DNA from: Bradyrhizobium sp. Leo170 | GTDB taxonomy: Bacteria > Pseudomonadota > Alphaproteobacteria > Rhizobiales > Xanthobacteraceae | Direction of reading: 5' to 3' | Length of the DNA: 64,000 bases | Assembly (NCBI RefSeq): GCF_004296405.1 | Contig: NZ_PSRR01000006.1 | Coordinates: 1 to 64,000 of the forward strand | Shown here: positions 9,623-18,716 of the stretch, in pieces | Numbering within the stretch: the stretch's first letter is position 1 | How the letters are laid out: each line of letters opens with the position of its first letter | Notes under the pieces: generated by a model | Seen by the model: the letters and a program-made list of their open reading frames with translations, nothing else | Database searches by the model: none | What the model was told of the DNA's origin: nothing | Translations under genes and position numbers: made by a program

Positions 9623-10396
9623 TCATGCTTCCGGCGCTTCCGGCAGCCCGCCATAGGCGGCCCACGTGCTGCCGGCGATAAAGCCGGCATCGATCGGCAG
9701 GTTGATGCCGGTGACGCCGCTGCTCCTTGGTGAAAGCAGCCAGGCGATCGCCTCCGCCACTTCGAACGGCTCGACTAGCCGGTTCATGGCTGATGGCCGC
9801 GACAGCAGTTCCTTGTCGAGCGCGCCCGAGGCGATACCGGCTTCCAGCATCGCCGTGCGGGTAAAGCCCGGCGACACGGCGTTGACGCGCACGCCGGCCC
9901 GGCCCCACTCGGCTGCAAGCGTCTGCGTGATCTGGATGACGCCGGCCTTCGCCGCGGTATAGGCGTGAATCGGACCGGAGGTCATGCCGGCGACGGAGGC
10001 GACATTGACGATCGCGCCATTTCGCCGCGCGGCCATCCGTACGCCGACGCTGCGGGCGACCATAAAGGTGCCGCGCAGGTCGATATTGACCTCGCGGTCC
10101 CATTGCTCCATCCGCACGCGCTCGATCCGATGCATCTTGCCGAACACGCCGGCGGCATTGACGAGGCCGGTGATCGGACCGTGCGCGGCCTCGATGTCGG
10201 CAACGCCGGCTGTGACCGTCGCTTCGCTCGCAACATCGAAGGGGGCCGGCCAGAGGATCGCATCCGTCCCCACCAGCGGTTCCGGCGCGATGTCGACGAT
10301 GACGACGCGCTGGCCCTGGTCGGCAAGCAGCGTGGCGGTGGCGGCGCCGATGCCGCGGCTGCCGCCGGTGACGAGAACGAGGCCGTCAGCGCTCAT
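9623..10396 (-). CDS. Short-chain dehydrogenase/reductase
   Basis: 257 residues from ATG 10396 (MSADGLVLVTGG). It has the classical SDR nucleotide-binding motif TGGSRGIG (10-17), the VNAAGVFG stretch, catalytic Ser in NVASVAGMTSG, and the YxxxK pair in YTAAKAGV. It oxidises an alcohol or reduces a ketone with NAD(P). It overlaps the TetR gene by 11 bp upstream and is 10 bp before the Baeyer-Villiger monooxygenase. This suggests that it provides the ketone for that enzyme, which is inference from order only. Confidence 0.92.
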   Translation of the reverse strand: MSADGLVLVTGGSRGIGAATATLLADQGQRVVIVDIAPEPLVGTDAILWPAPFDVASEATVTAGVADIEAAHGPITGLVNAAGVFGKMHRIERVRMEQWDREVNIDLRGTFMVARSVGVRMAARRNGAIVNVASVAGMTSGPIHAYTAAKAGVIQITQTLAAEWGRAGVRVNAVSPGFTRTAMLEAGIASGALDKELLSRPSAMNRLVEPFEVAEAIAWLLSPRSSGVTGINLPIDAGFIAGSTWAAYGGLPEAPEA

Positions 10397-11045
10397 GACC
10401 GTCATCCTCACTTGCTCTGTTGAACAGCCCTCGGGTGACGAGCTTCCGATAGGCGGAAATCACATGATCAGGCGGGGCAGTGACCTTGCCGCCGGCGTAG
10501 GAATAGCGGCGGCTGAGATAGCCGCGCGCGCCCATCAGCATCTGCACGATCGCCTCGAATTCCTCGTCGCTGAAATCGATGATCTCTCCGGCTTGGCGCG
10601 CGCGGCCGAGGATGCGTACATAGGCGGTTGAGATATTGTCGAAATGTTTCTGGTAGCCGATCGGCGCAAAGAACTCGGCTTCGTTGAGGATGCGCAGGAA
10701 TTCCGGCACTTCGAGGATGAAATCGAAGAAGGCACTGAAGCGCTCGATCTCCTCCCGCGCCGTCTGCTCAGTGCCGGTACGCGCATAGATGAAGCGCACC
10801 ATGTCCAGTCCGATCTTCGGCAGTAGCTGCTCGAGCAGTTCCTGGCGGCTCTCGAAATGATTGTAGAAGGTGCCTTGCGCGACGCCGGCTTCTTCGGTGA
10901 TGCGGGCAACGGAGGCTTCGGCGTAGCCATATTTGCCGACCACCTTGGTCGCCGCGTCGAAGATCTTTTGCTTGGTCCAGGCGTTGCGCTCGACCCGGTT
11001 CAGCTTGGTGATCTTGATGGGCGCAGCGTGCGGTGCTTGGGTCAT
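10386..11045 (-). CDS. TetR/AcrR-family transcriptional regulator
   Basis: 219 residues. The N-terminal helix-turn-helix (about residues 22-70) reads IFDAATKVVGKYGYAEASVARI followed by GVAQGTFYNHFESRQELLEQ, the hallmark of TetR repressors. The rest is a helical ligand-binding domain. Its start overlaps the stop of the acyl-CoA ligase (ATGA) and its end overlaps the SDR gene, so it is embedded in the operon it probably controls. The 25-bp palindrome at 12579-12603, between this operon and the divergent ABC-transporter operon, is the likely binding site. An acyl-CoA formed by the ligase would be a sensible inducer, by analogy with other TetR regulators of acyl-CoA pathways. Confidence 0.92.
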   Translation of the reverse strand: MTQAPHAAPIKITKLNRVERNAWTKQKIFDAATKVVGKYGYAEASVARITEEAGVAQGTFYNHFESRQELLEQLLPKIGLDMVRFIYARTGTEQTAREEIERFSAFFDFILEVPEFLRILNEAEFFAPIGYQKHFDNISTAYVRILGRARQAGEIIDFSDEEFEAIVQMLMGARGYLSRRYSYAGGKVTAPPDHVISAYRKLVTRGLFNRASEDDGHER

Positions 11046-12538
11046 GTAGCGGTCTCCAGTTCGGCGCGCAGCACACGCTTGAGTACCTTGCCGGAAGGAT
11101 TGCGCGGCAGGCTGTCGCGGATGATCAGTTGTTTCGGCACCTTGAAGCCGGCGAGCCGCGCGCGGCAGTGGTCGGTGAGGGCGGGAAGATCCAGCGCAGC
11201 TCCTTCCGCCAGCACGACGATCGCGACCGGCTTCTCGCCCCAGCGCTCATCGCGCAGGCCGATGACGGCGACCTCGCGAACCTCGGGCATCTCATAGATG
11301 ACGCGCTCCACCTCGGAGGAGGCGATGTTCTCGCCGCCGGAAATGATCAAATCCTTCTTGCGGTCGGTGAGATAAAGGAAGCCCTCCTCGTCGAGATAGC
11401 CGACATCGCCGGTGCGGAACCAGTCGCCGAAGAAGGCGGCGGCGGTCTTCTCCGGGTCCCGCCAGTATCCTTTCGTGATCTTCGGTCCGCGCAGGCAGAT
11501 CTCGCCGTTCTCGCCGGGCGGAAGCCGATCGCCTCGATCGTCACGGATCTCAATTTCGACATGGGCGATGGCACGGCCGGTCGAGCCGATCTTATCGATC
11601 TCGCGGCCCGGCTCCATGAAAGTGTCACCGCCGACGCTCTCGGTCAGACCATAGGCGTCGATGTAGCGGGCATTCCTGAAGTAGTCGGAGAAGGCGCGGA
11701 TGCGCACCTCCGGCGTTTTCTCGCCGCCGCCGATCGCCCATTGCAGACTGGAAACATCGTAGCGGTCGCGAGTGGGGCAGGTGAGGATCGCGGTGGTCAT
11801 CACAGGGGCAAACCACGCCGCGTTCAGCTTCTCCGCTTCGATCGCAGCGAGTGCCTGTTCGGGCCTGAACTCACGATGGACCGAGAGCATTCCGCCGTGC
11901 CAGAGCACCGCGATTCCAGGCAGATCGAGCGCGCCGACGTGGTAGAGCGGGCCGACGACAAGGAGGCGGGTATCCGCATTGAGGCCGAGCACCAGCGACT
12001 GGTCGGCCGACTTCCAGTACATGTTCTCGTAACTGAGCATCACGCCCTTGGGGCGGTCGGTGGTGCCTGACGTGTACATCAGCCGCATCAGGTCCTGCGG
12101 TCGGCGGACATGCATCGGCGCGGGCGCGATATCGCCTGCGAGCCGCGTTGCGGTCGATTGCGCGGCCTCATCGAGCAGCACGATCGGCGCATGAACCGCC
12201 GTGATCGCGTCGAGTTCTTCGTCCGCGATCAGGATGCGCGCGCCGGAATTGTCGACGATGTAGCCGACCTCATCGACGGAGAGGCGATAATTGATCGGCA
12301 GGAACACCGCGCCGATGTGGCTGATCGCAAACACCAGTTCGAGAAAGGCAGCGCTGTTCTTCATCAGAACCGCGACGACGTCACCGGGAGCGATGCTGCG
12401 GGAGGCGAGCCAGCCGGCCACCCGGCGGATGCGCTCGTCGAATTTGCCGTAGGAAATGTCAACGTCGCGATATTTCAGCGCACACCGATCAGGCGTCCGC
12501 TTGGCATGAAAGGCGATGAAGCTCGATAGGTTGATCAT
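11042..12538 (-). CDS. Acyl-CoA synthetase (AMP-dependent ligase)
   Basis: 498 residues. It is an ANL-superfamily enzyme with the P-loop-like motif MYTSGTTDRPKGVMLSYEN, the YGLTES motif, the hinge YLTDRKKDLIISGGENI and the C-terminal catalytic Lys in LPRNPSGKVLKR. It converts a carboxylic acid to its CoA thioester through an acyl-adenylate. It is the first gene of the minus-strand operon. Its start is 41 bp from the TetR-type palindrome and about 170 bp from the divergent substrate-binding protein gene. The acid is probably what the adjacent ABC importer brings in or what the monooxygenase route produces. Confidence 0.93.
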   Translation of the reverse strand: MINLSSFIAFHAKRTPDRCALKYRDVDISYGKFDERIRRVAGWLASRSIAPGDVVAVLMKNSAAFLELVFAISHIGAVFLPINYRLSVDEVGYIVDNSGARILIADEELDAITAVHAPIVLLDEAAQSTATRLAGDIAPAPMHVRRPQDLMRLMYTSGTTDRPKGVMLSYENMYWKSADQSLVLGLNADTRLLVVGPLYHVGALDLPGIAVLWHGGMLSVHREFRPEQALAAIEAEKLNAAWFAPVMTTAILTCPTRDRYDVSSLQWAIGGGEKTPEVRIRAFSDYFRNARYIDAYGLTESVGGDTFMEPGREIDKIGSTGRAIAHVEIEIRDDRGDRLPPGENGEICLRGPKITKGYWRDPEKTAAAFFGDWFRTGDVGYLDEEGFLYLTDRKKDLIISGGENIASSEVERVIYEMPEVREVAVIGLRDERWGEKPVAIVVLAEGAALDLPALTDHCRARLAGFKVPKQLIIRDSLPRNPSGKVLKRVLRAELETAT

Positions 12539-12578
12539 CTGCCGCTCAAAGGACCGTTTCGGCCTCGTTTCCTTCCCG

Positions 12579-12603
12579 GATGAACTATGACTCGTAATTC
12601 ATC
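12579..12603. promoter_or_regulatory. Probable TetR operator between divergent operons
   Basis: A 25-bp palindrome with outer arms GATGAA and TTCATC and inner matches TA.GA and TC.TA; 10 of the 12 base pairs around the central base are symmetric. It is the only long palindrome in the 169-bp divergent gap. A TTGACG hexamer (12610-12615) stands just to its right as a possible -35 element of the plus-strand operon. Site quality and position fit the embedded TetR protein controlling both operons. Confidence 0.65.
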
Positions 12604-12707
12604 TTTGGCTTGACGTCACCCCCCTTGCTCTGAAATCCTTGTGTCCACGGAGACGAGATGATCTCCGGCAAGGGAATAGGGAACGACAACCCGACTGGGA
12701 GGGGAGA

Positions 12708-13967
12708 ATGAAGAGAACCCGTCAACCGGGCATCAGCCGCCGTGCGACTCTGGCGCTGATGGGCGCCGGTGCGGTGATATCAGCTGCGCCATGGGTGGCG
12801 CGCGCGCAGGCCAAGACCATCAAGATCGGCATGCCGACGATTCTGTCGGGCCGCGTTGCGCAGCTCGGCACCTCCTCGCGCAACGCCGTGCTGCTGGAGG
12901 TCGAGAAGGTCAACGCCGCGGGCGGCCTGGCCGGCCGGCAGATCGAGATGGTGATCCGCGACTCCAAGGGCCAGCCGCAGGAAGCAGCCCGCGTCGCGCG
13001 CGAACTCGTCAACACCGACGGCTGCGAGATGCTGTTCGACGGCGAGGCCTCGTCCGGATCGTTCGCAGTGCACGAAGTGGCGCGCGACCTCGGCGTGCTC
13101 TGCATCCATACCTGCTCGGAAGCCTCGTCGCTGACGGCCGATCCGAAGCAGCACATTCCCAACGCGTTCCGCTGCGTCCGGCAGGGCATTCACGATTCCA
13201 TCGTCGGCGGCAGCTATGCGGCTGCGATCGCGAAGGCCAAGGGCTTGAAGAAATGGGCGACCTGCTCGCCGGATTATGCCTATGGCCGCGATACGACAGG
13301 CGAATTCGCGCTCTATCTCAAGCGCTTTGCGCCCGATGTCGAGATCATCAGCGAGTCCTGGCCAAAGCTGTTCCAGCCTGACTACACCGAAGTGGTGACG
13401 AAGATCCTGCAGGCCAAGCCGCAGGCGCTGTATACCTGCCTGTGGGGCGGCGATCTGACGTCCTATATCGACCAGGCCAACATCTACGCGCTGTTTACGC
13501 AGATGGAAGTCTTCGCCGTCAACATGGCGGACTACACCGCGCTCACGGTGGTGAAGAATCTGCCGAAGGGCATTCACTCCGGCAACCGCTACATCAAGAC
13601 GTTCCCGAAGACGCCGGAGAACGCCGCATGGGGCGACGCCTACCGGGCGAAGTACAACGAGTATCCCACCAACTGGTCGTGGCAGAACGCGACCGCGGTG
13701 ATGCTGCTCACTGAAGCCGTGAAGACGGCCAACTCGACCGACGGCAAGAAGGTCGCGGAAGCGTTGCGCGGGCTGACGATCAAATGCCCGTTCGGCGCCG
13801 ACGGCACCGTGACGATGCGCGCGGAGGACAACACCCTGGTTGGCTACGCCATCGGCTGGGGCACCACGATCCCGCAGGAACCCTATGTGCCGGAAGTGAA
13901 GGCTGGCGATTGGAAGACCATCTTCGAGCTCGAAGCCGAGTGGAAGAAGAGCAAGGGTTACACCTGA
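12708..13967 (+). CDS. ABC transporter substrate-binding protein (LivK-like, Tat-exported)
   Basis: 419 residues from ATG 12708, preceded by GGGAGGGGAGA. The N terminus GISRRATLALMGAG with cleavage near ARAQA is a twin-arginine signal. The mature part is a periplasmic Leu/Ile/Val-binding fold (KTIKIGMPTILSGR start, two lobes, EWKKSKGY end). It captures a small carboxylic or amino acid for the permeases encoded next. It is the first gene of a long plus-strand operon with permeases, ATPases and acyl-CoA enzymes, so the ligand is probably a carbon source rather than an amino acid. Confidence 0.92.
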   Translation: MKRTRQPGISRRATLALMGAGAVISAAPWVARAQAKTIKIGMPTILSGRVAQLGTSSRNAVLLEVEKVNAAGGLAGRQIEMVIRDSKGQPQEAARVARELVNTDGCEMLFDGEASSGSFAVHEVARDLGVLCIHTCSEASSLTADPKQHIPNAFRCVRQGIHDSIVGGSYAAAIAKAKGLKKWATCSPDYAYGRDTTGEFALYLKRFAPDVEIISESWPKLFQPDYTEVVTKILQAKPQALYTCLWGGDLTSYIDQANIYALFTQMEVFAVNMADYTALTVVKNLPKGIHSGNRYIKTFPKTPENAAWGDAYRAKYNEYPTNWSWQNATAVMLLTEAVKTANSTDGKKVAEALRGLTIKCPFGADGTVTMRAEDNTLVGYAIGWGTTIPQEPYVPEVKAGDWKTIFELEAEWKKSKGYT

Positions 13968-14062
13968 CCGATCTGTGAGTGGAGGCGGGCGGGCCGCTTC
14001 CACTCATGCACCGCTTAAGTTTGCGCGCCGGCGGTCTCGCGCGCTGGGATGGAAATGCTGCA

Positions 14063-14965
14063 TTGGATATAGACGCGCTCGCTGGCTGCCTTGCCAGTCC
14101 GGCCTGTCTGGTGACGCAAACCACCAGCGGCCTCATCATCGGTATGCTGCTGTTTCTCGTCGCCGTCGGGCTGACGCTGATCTTCGGCGTGCTCAAGGTC
14201 GTCAATTTCAGTCACGGCGCCTTCTATATGTTCGGCGCCTATTTCGCGATGACGGCCTACCAATTCTCTGACAGCTTTGCGCTGGCGATGTTTTGCGGCG
14301 CGGCGGGCACGGCGATCCTCGGCCTGATCTTCGAGCGCGTGTTCATGAGCCGCGTCTATGGCGCCGACGTGCTGATGCAATTGCTGGTCTGCTACGCCTT
14401 CGTGCTGATCTTCGACGATGTCGTACGCATGGTGTGGGGGCCTGAATTCAAGTCGATGGGTATGCCGGCGGCTTTCCAGGTGCCGCCGCTGTTCATCGCA
14501 GGTGGCGTCGTGCCGCCCTATTACCTGCTGCTGATCGGGGTCGCGCTGGCCGCCGCCTTGGTGCTCGGCCTTGGGCTTGCCCGCACCCGGATCGGCAAGG
14601 TGATCCGCGCGGCCGCCCACAATCCGGGCATGGTGTCCGCACTCGGCATCAATACCGGCCTGCTCTATGGCGGCGTGTTCGCGCTCGGTGGCATGCTCGC
14701 CGGGCTTGCCGGGGCGCTGGCGGCGCCGGTGCGTTCGCTGACGCCGGGGATGGGCTTTTCGGTGCTGATCGAATCCTTCATCGTTACTGTGATCGGCGGC
14801 ATGGGCTCGATCCTGGGCGCGCTGATCGGGGCATTGCTCATCGGCCTGATCCGCTCGTTCGGCTCGCTCGGCTTTCCCCTGTTCACCGAAGGCTTGATGT
14901 ACCTGTTCATGGTGATCGTCCTGGTGTCGCGGCCGACCGGCCTGTTCGGCAAGGAGGTCGCATGA
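14063..14965 (+). CDS. Branched-chain-type ABC transporter permease (LivH family)
   Basis: About 300 residues from TTG 14063, which has GGATGG upstream; ATG 14006 or GTG 13979 would add 19-28 residues unlike the family. There are eight or so membrane helices with the family stretches GLTLIFGVLKVVNFSHGAFYM and the cytoplasmic coupling loop RAAAHNPGMVSALGIN (EAA-like). It forms the membrane channel together with the following LivM-type protein. Its stop overlaps the start of that gene by four bases. Confidence 0.88.
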   Translation: MDIDALAGCLASPACLVTQTTSGLIIGMLLFLVAVGLTLIFGVLKVVNFSHGAFYMFGAYFAMTAYQFSDSFALAMFCGAAGTAILGLIFERVFMSRVYGADVLMQLLVCYAFVLIFDDVVRMVWGPEFKSMGMPAAFQVPPLFIAGGVVPPYYLLLIGVALAAALVLGLGLARTRIGKVIRAAAHNPGMVSALGINTGLLYGGVFALGGMLAGLAGALAAPVRSLTPGMGFSVLIESFIVTVIGGMGSILGALIGALLIGLIRSFGSLGFPLFTEGLMYLFMVIVLVSRPTGLFGKEVA

Positions 14966-15993
14966 CCGAGCTGCAGGCTGGTCGCGCGTCGGAAACCTTG
15001 GGTGCGCCAAGCATCGAAACGCGCTCGTTTCGCTCGCGTTATCGCGACATTCTGATCGCACTGGTCGCTTTTGCTGTACTGGCAGCACTGCCGTTCTTCT
15101 TCGGCAGCAAGGCGCTGCTCGATTTCGTGATCCGCTGCTCGGCTTTCGGCCTGTTCGCGACTTCGCTCAATCTGCTTGTCGGCTACACCGGCATGATCTC
15201 GTTCGGGCACGGCATGTTCTTCGGGCTCGGCGCCTATGGCTTCGGCCTGCTGATGCAGCGCACCGCCGTGCCGATACCGGTGGCCTTTGTGGCGACGCTC
15301 GCGATCACCGCTGTCTTCGCTGCAATCATCGGGGCGATCTGCGTCCGGCTGAAGGAGATCTATTTCGCGTTCGTCACGCTGGCATTCCAGATGCTGATCC
15401 ACTCGACGATCCTGACCTGGGCGTCGCTGACCGGCGGCGATCAGGGCTTGCGCGGCGGCATCCCGCGCCCGGTGTTCTTCGGCATCGATCTTGCCAATCA
15501 TGTGCATCTTTACATCACAAGCTGCGCGCTGCTGGTGCTCGGCCTGCTCTTGATGCGCCAGATCGCGCAATCGCCGTTCGGCTATACGCTGCGCGTGATC
15601 CGCGACAACGCCCGACGGGCGAGCTTCATCGGCATCGATGTCTGGCGCGCCAAGCTGACGATCTTCGTGCTGGCGGCGCTGTTTGCCTCGACCGGCGGCA
15701 TGGTCATGGCGCTGTTCGTCTCGGGCGCCTATCCCGAATTCGCCTACTGGACGATTTCGGGCGAGGGCATCTTCATCAACATGCTCGGCGGCGTCACCAC
15801 GTTCCTGGGGCCGATGGTCGGCACGGTGCTGCTGCTGATCCTCAACGATACCGTCACCCGCTACACGGAATATCATGGCATCGTGCTCGGCGCCGTGATC
15901 CTGTTCTTCGCCATCGGTCTGCGCAAGGGGCTGATGGACTATGTGCTTGAGTGGTATACGCAGCGGCGCGACGGGCCAGGGGAGCGCGGCTAG
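14962..15993 (+). CDS. Branched-chain-type ABC transporter permease (LivM family)
   Basis: 343 residues. A short cytoplasmic N terminus is followed by roughly nine hydrophobic segments. Family motifs are LNLLVGYTGMISFGHGMFFGLGAY and the coupling loop RVIRDNARRASFIGIDV. It is the second membrane subunit of the importer, overlapping the LivH gene by four bases and ending two bases before the ATPase start. Nothing unusual is seen. Confidence 0.92.
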   Translation: MTELQAGRASETLGAPSIETRSFRSRYRDILIALVAFAVLAALPFFFGSKALLDFVIRCSAFGLFATSLNLLVGYTGMISFGHGMFFGLGAYGFGLLMQRTAVPIPVAFVATLAITAVFAAIIGAICVRLKEIYFAFVTLAFQMLIHSTILTWASLTGGDQGLRGGIPRPVFFGIDLANHVHLYITSCALLVLGLLLMRQIAQSPFGYTLRVIRDNARRASFIGIDVWRAKLTIFVLAALFASTGGMVMALFVSGAYPEFAYWTISGEGIFINMLGGVTTFLGPMVGTVLLLILNDTVTRYTEYHGIVLGAVILFFAIGLRKGLMDYVLEWYTQRRDGPGERG

Positions 15994-15995
15994 CC

Positions 15996-16754
15996 ATGCT
16001 GGATATTCGCGGCCTCTCAAAGTCGTTCGGCGGCGTGAAAGCGACGGACAACGTTTCGCTGGATTTTGCCGATGGCTCGCTGACGGCCGTGATCGGTCCG
16101 AATGGTGCCGGCAAGAGCACGTTCTTCAACCTGATCACAGGCGCGCTCAGGCCGGACTCCGGCGAGGTCCTGCTCGATGGTGTCGATCTCGCCGGCAAGT
16201 CGCCGCCCGACATCGTGCGGCACGGTATCGGGCGGGCGTTCCAGGTTGCCAGCATCTTCCCGTCGCTGACAGTGCAGGAGACCATGCTCGCCGCCGTCTG
16301 CGCGGATCAGCGTCGCTCGACCGTGCTGCACCGGCGCTTCCCGCTTGCCGAAACTCGGGATCGTGCCGAGCACGCGATGGAATTGCTCGGCCTTGCCAAC
16401 AAGCGCCACCGCACCGCCGCGACACTGTCGCATGGCGACCAGAAACTGCTGGATATCGCGCTGGCGCTGGTGCTCGATCCAAAGGTGCTGCTGCTGGATG
16501 AGCCGACCGCCGGCATGGGCACTGAAGAGCGCTGGCGGATGATCGACAAGGTCCGGGAGCTCTGGGAGGCGCAGAAGATCACGGTCGTCTTTATCGAGCA
16601 CGACATGGACATCGTGTTCAAGATCGCGCCCAGGATCGTCGTGCTCTGCTACGGCCGCATCCTTGCGACTGGCACACCTGATGCCATCAGGCGCAACGAG
16701 GCGGTGATCGAAGCCTATCTGGGCACCGAGGAACATGCCGAGGCCGTGACATGA
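15996..16754 (+). CDS. ABC transporter ATP-binding protein (LivG family)
   Basis: 252 residues from ATG 15996, preceded by GGGGAGC. Walker A is GPNGAGKST, the signature is LSHGDQKLLDIA (a variant of LSGGQ, common in LivG proteins), Walker B is LLLDEPTAGM, and the switch His is in IEHDMD. It powers the importer as one half of an ATPase heterodimer. Its end overlaps the LivF gene by four bases. Confidence 0.93.
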   Translation: MLDIRGLSKSFGGVKATDNVSLDFADGSLTAVIGPNGAGKSTFFNLITGALRPDSGEVLLDGVDLAGKSPPDIVRHGIGRAFQVASIFPSLTVQETMLAAVCADQRRSTVLHRRFPLAETRDRAEHAMELLGLANKRHRTAATLSHGDQKLLDIALALVLDPKVLLLDEPTAGMGTEERWRMIDKVRELWEAQKITVVFIEHDMDIVFKIAPRIVVLCYGRILATGTPDAIRRNEAVIEAYLGTEEHAEAVT

Positions 16755-17467
16755 GCGCTTTGCCAGTCGTGCAGGTCGAGGACCTCGACGTCTACTATGG
16801 CACCAGCCAGATCTTGTTCGGCGTCGGCCTCTCGGTGCGGCAGGGCGAGACCATGGCGCTGCTTGGCCGCAACGGGGCCGGCAAGTCCACCACTATGAAG
16901 GCGATCATGGGACTCGCGCCGGCGCGTCGCGGCAAGGTGACGCTGAACGGCAGGACCGTCTCCGGGATGAGGCCGCATCGCATCGCCCGTGCCGGGCTCG
17001 GCTTTGTCCCGGAGGACCGCCAGATCTTCCCGGAGCACACCGTGGAAGACAATCTCGTCATCGGCCAGAAGAAGGGGCCGAATGGCGAGGACGAATGGTC
17101 GATCCGGCGCATCTATGACGTGTTCCCATCGCTCGAGCCGCTGCGCTATCGGATCGCGGGACGGCTGTCCGGCGGCGAACAGCAGATGCTGGCGATTGCG
17201 CGGACGCTGATGGGCAATCCGGCGCTGCTGCTCCTGGACGAGCCGAGCGAGGGGCTGGCACCGATCATCGTGCAACGAATAGGCGAACTGTTGCGGCAGC
17301 TTCGCGCGACCGGCGCCACGGTGTTGATCGCCGAGCAAAACATGCATTTTTGCCTTGGCCTTGCGAGCCACGCGACGGTTATCGACAAGGGCCAAATCGT
17401 CTACACATCTCCCATCGAAGAGCTGAAGGCCAACGACAACATTCGGCGGCGCTATCTGGCGCTGTAG
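16751..17467 (+). CDS. ABC transporter ATP-binding protein (LivF family)
   Basis: 238 residues. Walker A is GRNGAGKST, the signature LSGGEQQML, Walker B LLLLDEPSEGL, and the switch residue lies in IAEQNM (Gln-Asn in place of the usual His, as is normal for LivF). It is the second ATPase of the importer. The gene ends 25 bp before the CoA-transferase gene, in the same direction, so transport and catabolic genes appear to share one transcript. Confidence 0.93.
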   Translation: MSALPVVQVEDLDVYYGTSQILFGVGLSVRQGETMALLGRNGAGKSTTMKAIMGLAPARRGKVTLNGRTVSGMRPHRIARAGLGFVPEDRQIFPEHTVEDNLVIGQKKGPNGEDEWSIRRIYDVFPSLEPLRYRIAGRLSGGEQQMLAIARTLMGNPALLLLDEPSEGLAPIIVQRIGELLRQLRATGATVLIAEQNMHFCLGLASHATVIDKGQIVYTSPIEELKANDNIRRRYLAL

Positions 17468-17492
17468 CCTTCGGCCCCCATGGGGAGGATGA

Positions 17493-18716
17493 ATGGCGGT
17501 TGAAAGCAGGCTGGCGCCGACACACGAGGCGCCCTATCGCGGCCTTCGCGTGCTCGATTTCGGACAGGGCATTGCGTCGCCCTATTGCGCGATGCTGCTC
17601 GGCGTCTATGGCGCCGATGTCATCAAGGTCGAGCCGCCTGAGGGCGACTGGTCGCGCTATCTCGGGACGACCTATGGCAACCACACCACGCTGTCGGCGG
17701 TCTATAACCGCGGCAAGCGCAGCCTGTGCCTCGATCTGAAGCACAAGGATGGGATCACGATTGCCCAGAAGCTGGCAAAGGACGCCGACGTCCTGATCGA
17801 AGGCTTCCGGCCCGGCGTGGCCGCACGGCTCGGGCTTGGTTATGAATCGCTGTCACGCGACAATCCTGGCCTGGTCTATCTCTCGGTCAGCGGCTTCGGG
17901 CAAACCGGGCCTTACGCGAAACGTCCCGGGTCGGATTCCGTGGCGCAGGCCTTTTCGGGTCTCGTCTCGGTCAATGCCGGCACGGACGGGGTGCCGCATC
18001 GGGTCGGCACGACGATCTCCGACATCGTCACCGGCGTCTATGCCTTCCAGGCCATCGCCACCACGCTGTTCGCGCGGGCGATCGTGGGTACGGGGCGCTG
18101 GATCGACGTTAATCTCTGCCAGTCGACGGCGGCGCTGCTGGGCCACAAGGTTGCTGAGTTCATTCTGGAGGGTGGCGCACCGCGCGCGCTCAACGTTCCC
18201 GCAGGCACCTACCAGGCCAAGGACGGCTGGATGATGGTGACGCTGGTGAACGAAGCGCAGTACAAACGCCTATGCACAGCGATCGGACGCGACGACCTCG
18301 CCACCGATCCGCGCTTTGCCGATTTCGCCAGGCGTGCCGATTCAGCCGACGCGCTGATCCCGCAGCTACGGGAGGTCTTCTTGACCCAAACGGCCGAGGC
18401 GTGGCTGACGCGCCTGCATGCGGCCGATATCATCGCGGAACGCATCCACAATCCCGGCGAATGGTTGAGGAATGCTCACGTCGAGGCGACCAAAGCCGCG
18501 GTCTGCCAGGACACGCCCGGCGTCGGCCCGGTCTACACGCCGCGAACGCCGGGGATCGCAAGTCGTTCAGAGGACGATTTGTGTCCCGCGCCGGATATCG
18601 GTCAGGACAGCGTCGAGGTCCTGACAGAGGCTGGCTTCGACAGTGCGGCCATCGATGAGTTGATCGGAGCCGGTGCGGTGCGCCAGTGGCGGCCAAATGG
18701 AGGTGGTGCATCATGA
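17493..18716 (+). CDS. Family III CoA-transferase (CaiB/BaiF)
   Basis: 407 residues from ATG 17493, with GGGGAGGATGA before it. The N-terminal stretch [33 protein letters not shown] is the CaiB/BaiF signature. The catalytic Asp is expected in TISDIVTG. It moves CoA between carboxylic acids, for instance from succinyl-CoA to an imported acid. The stop overlaps the enoyl-CoA hydratase start (ATGA). With MaoC and CitE genes downstream it could activate a C5 dicarboxylate such as mesaconate or itaconate. That is a hypothesis. Confidence 0.92.
   Translation: MAVESRLAPTHEAPYRGLRVLDFGQGIASPYCAMLLGVYGADVIKVEPPEGDWSRYLGTTYGNHTTLSAVYNRGKRSLCLDLKHKDGITIAQKLAKDADVLIEGFRPGVAARLGLGYESLSRDNPGLVYLSVSGFGQTGPYAKRPGSDSVAQAFSGLVSVNAGTDGVPHRVGTTISDIVTGVYAFQAIATTLFARAIVGTGRWIDVNLCQSTAALLGHKVAEFILEGGAPRALNVPAGTYQAKDGWMMVTLVNEAQYKRLCTAIGRDDLATDPRFADFARRADSADALIPQLREVFLTQTAEAWLTRLHAADIIAERIHNPGEWLRNAHVEATKAAVCQDTPGVGPVYTPRTPGIASRSEDDLCPAPDIGQDSVEVLTEAGFDSAAIDELIGAGAVRQWRPNGGGAS

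Noticed and set aside
8185-9681. 498-codon plus-strand frame
   Set aside because: It is antisense to the Baeyer-Villiger monooxygenase, whose cofactor motifs are unmistakable on the other strand.
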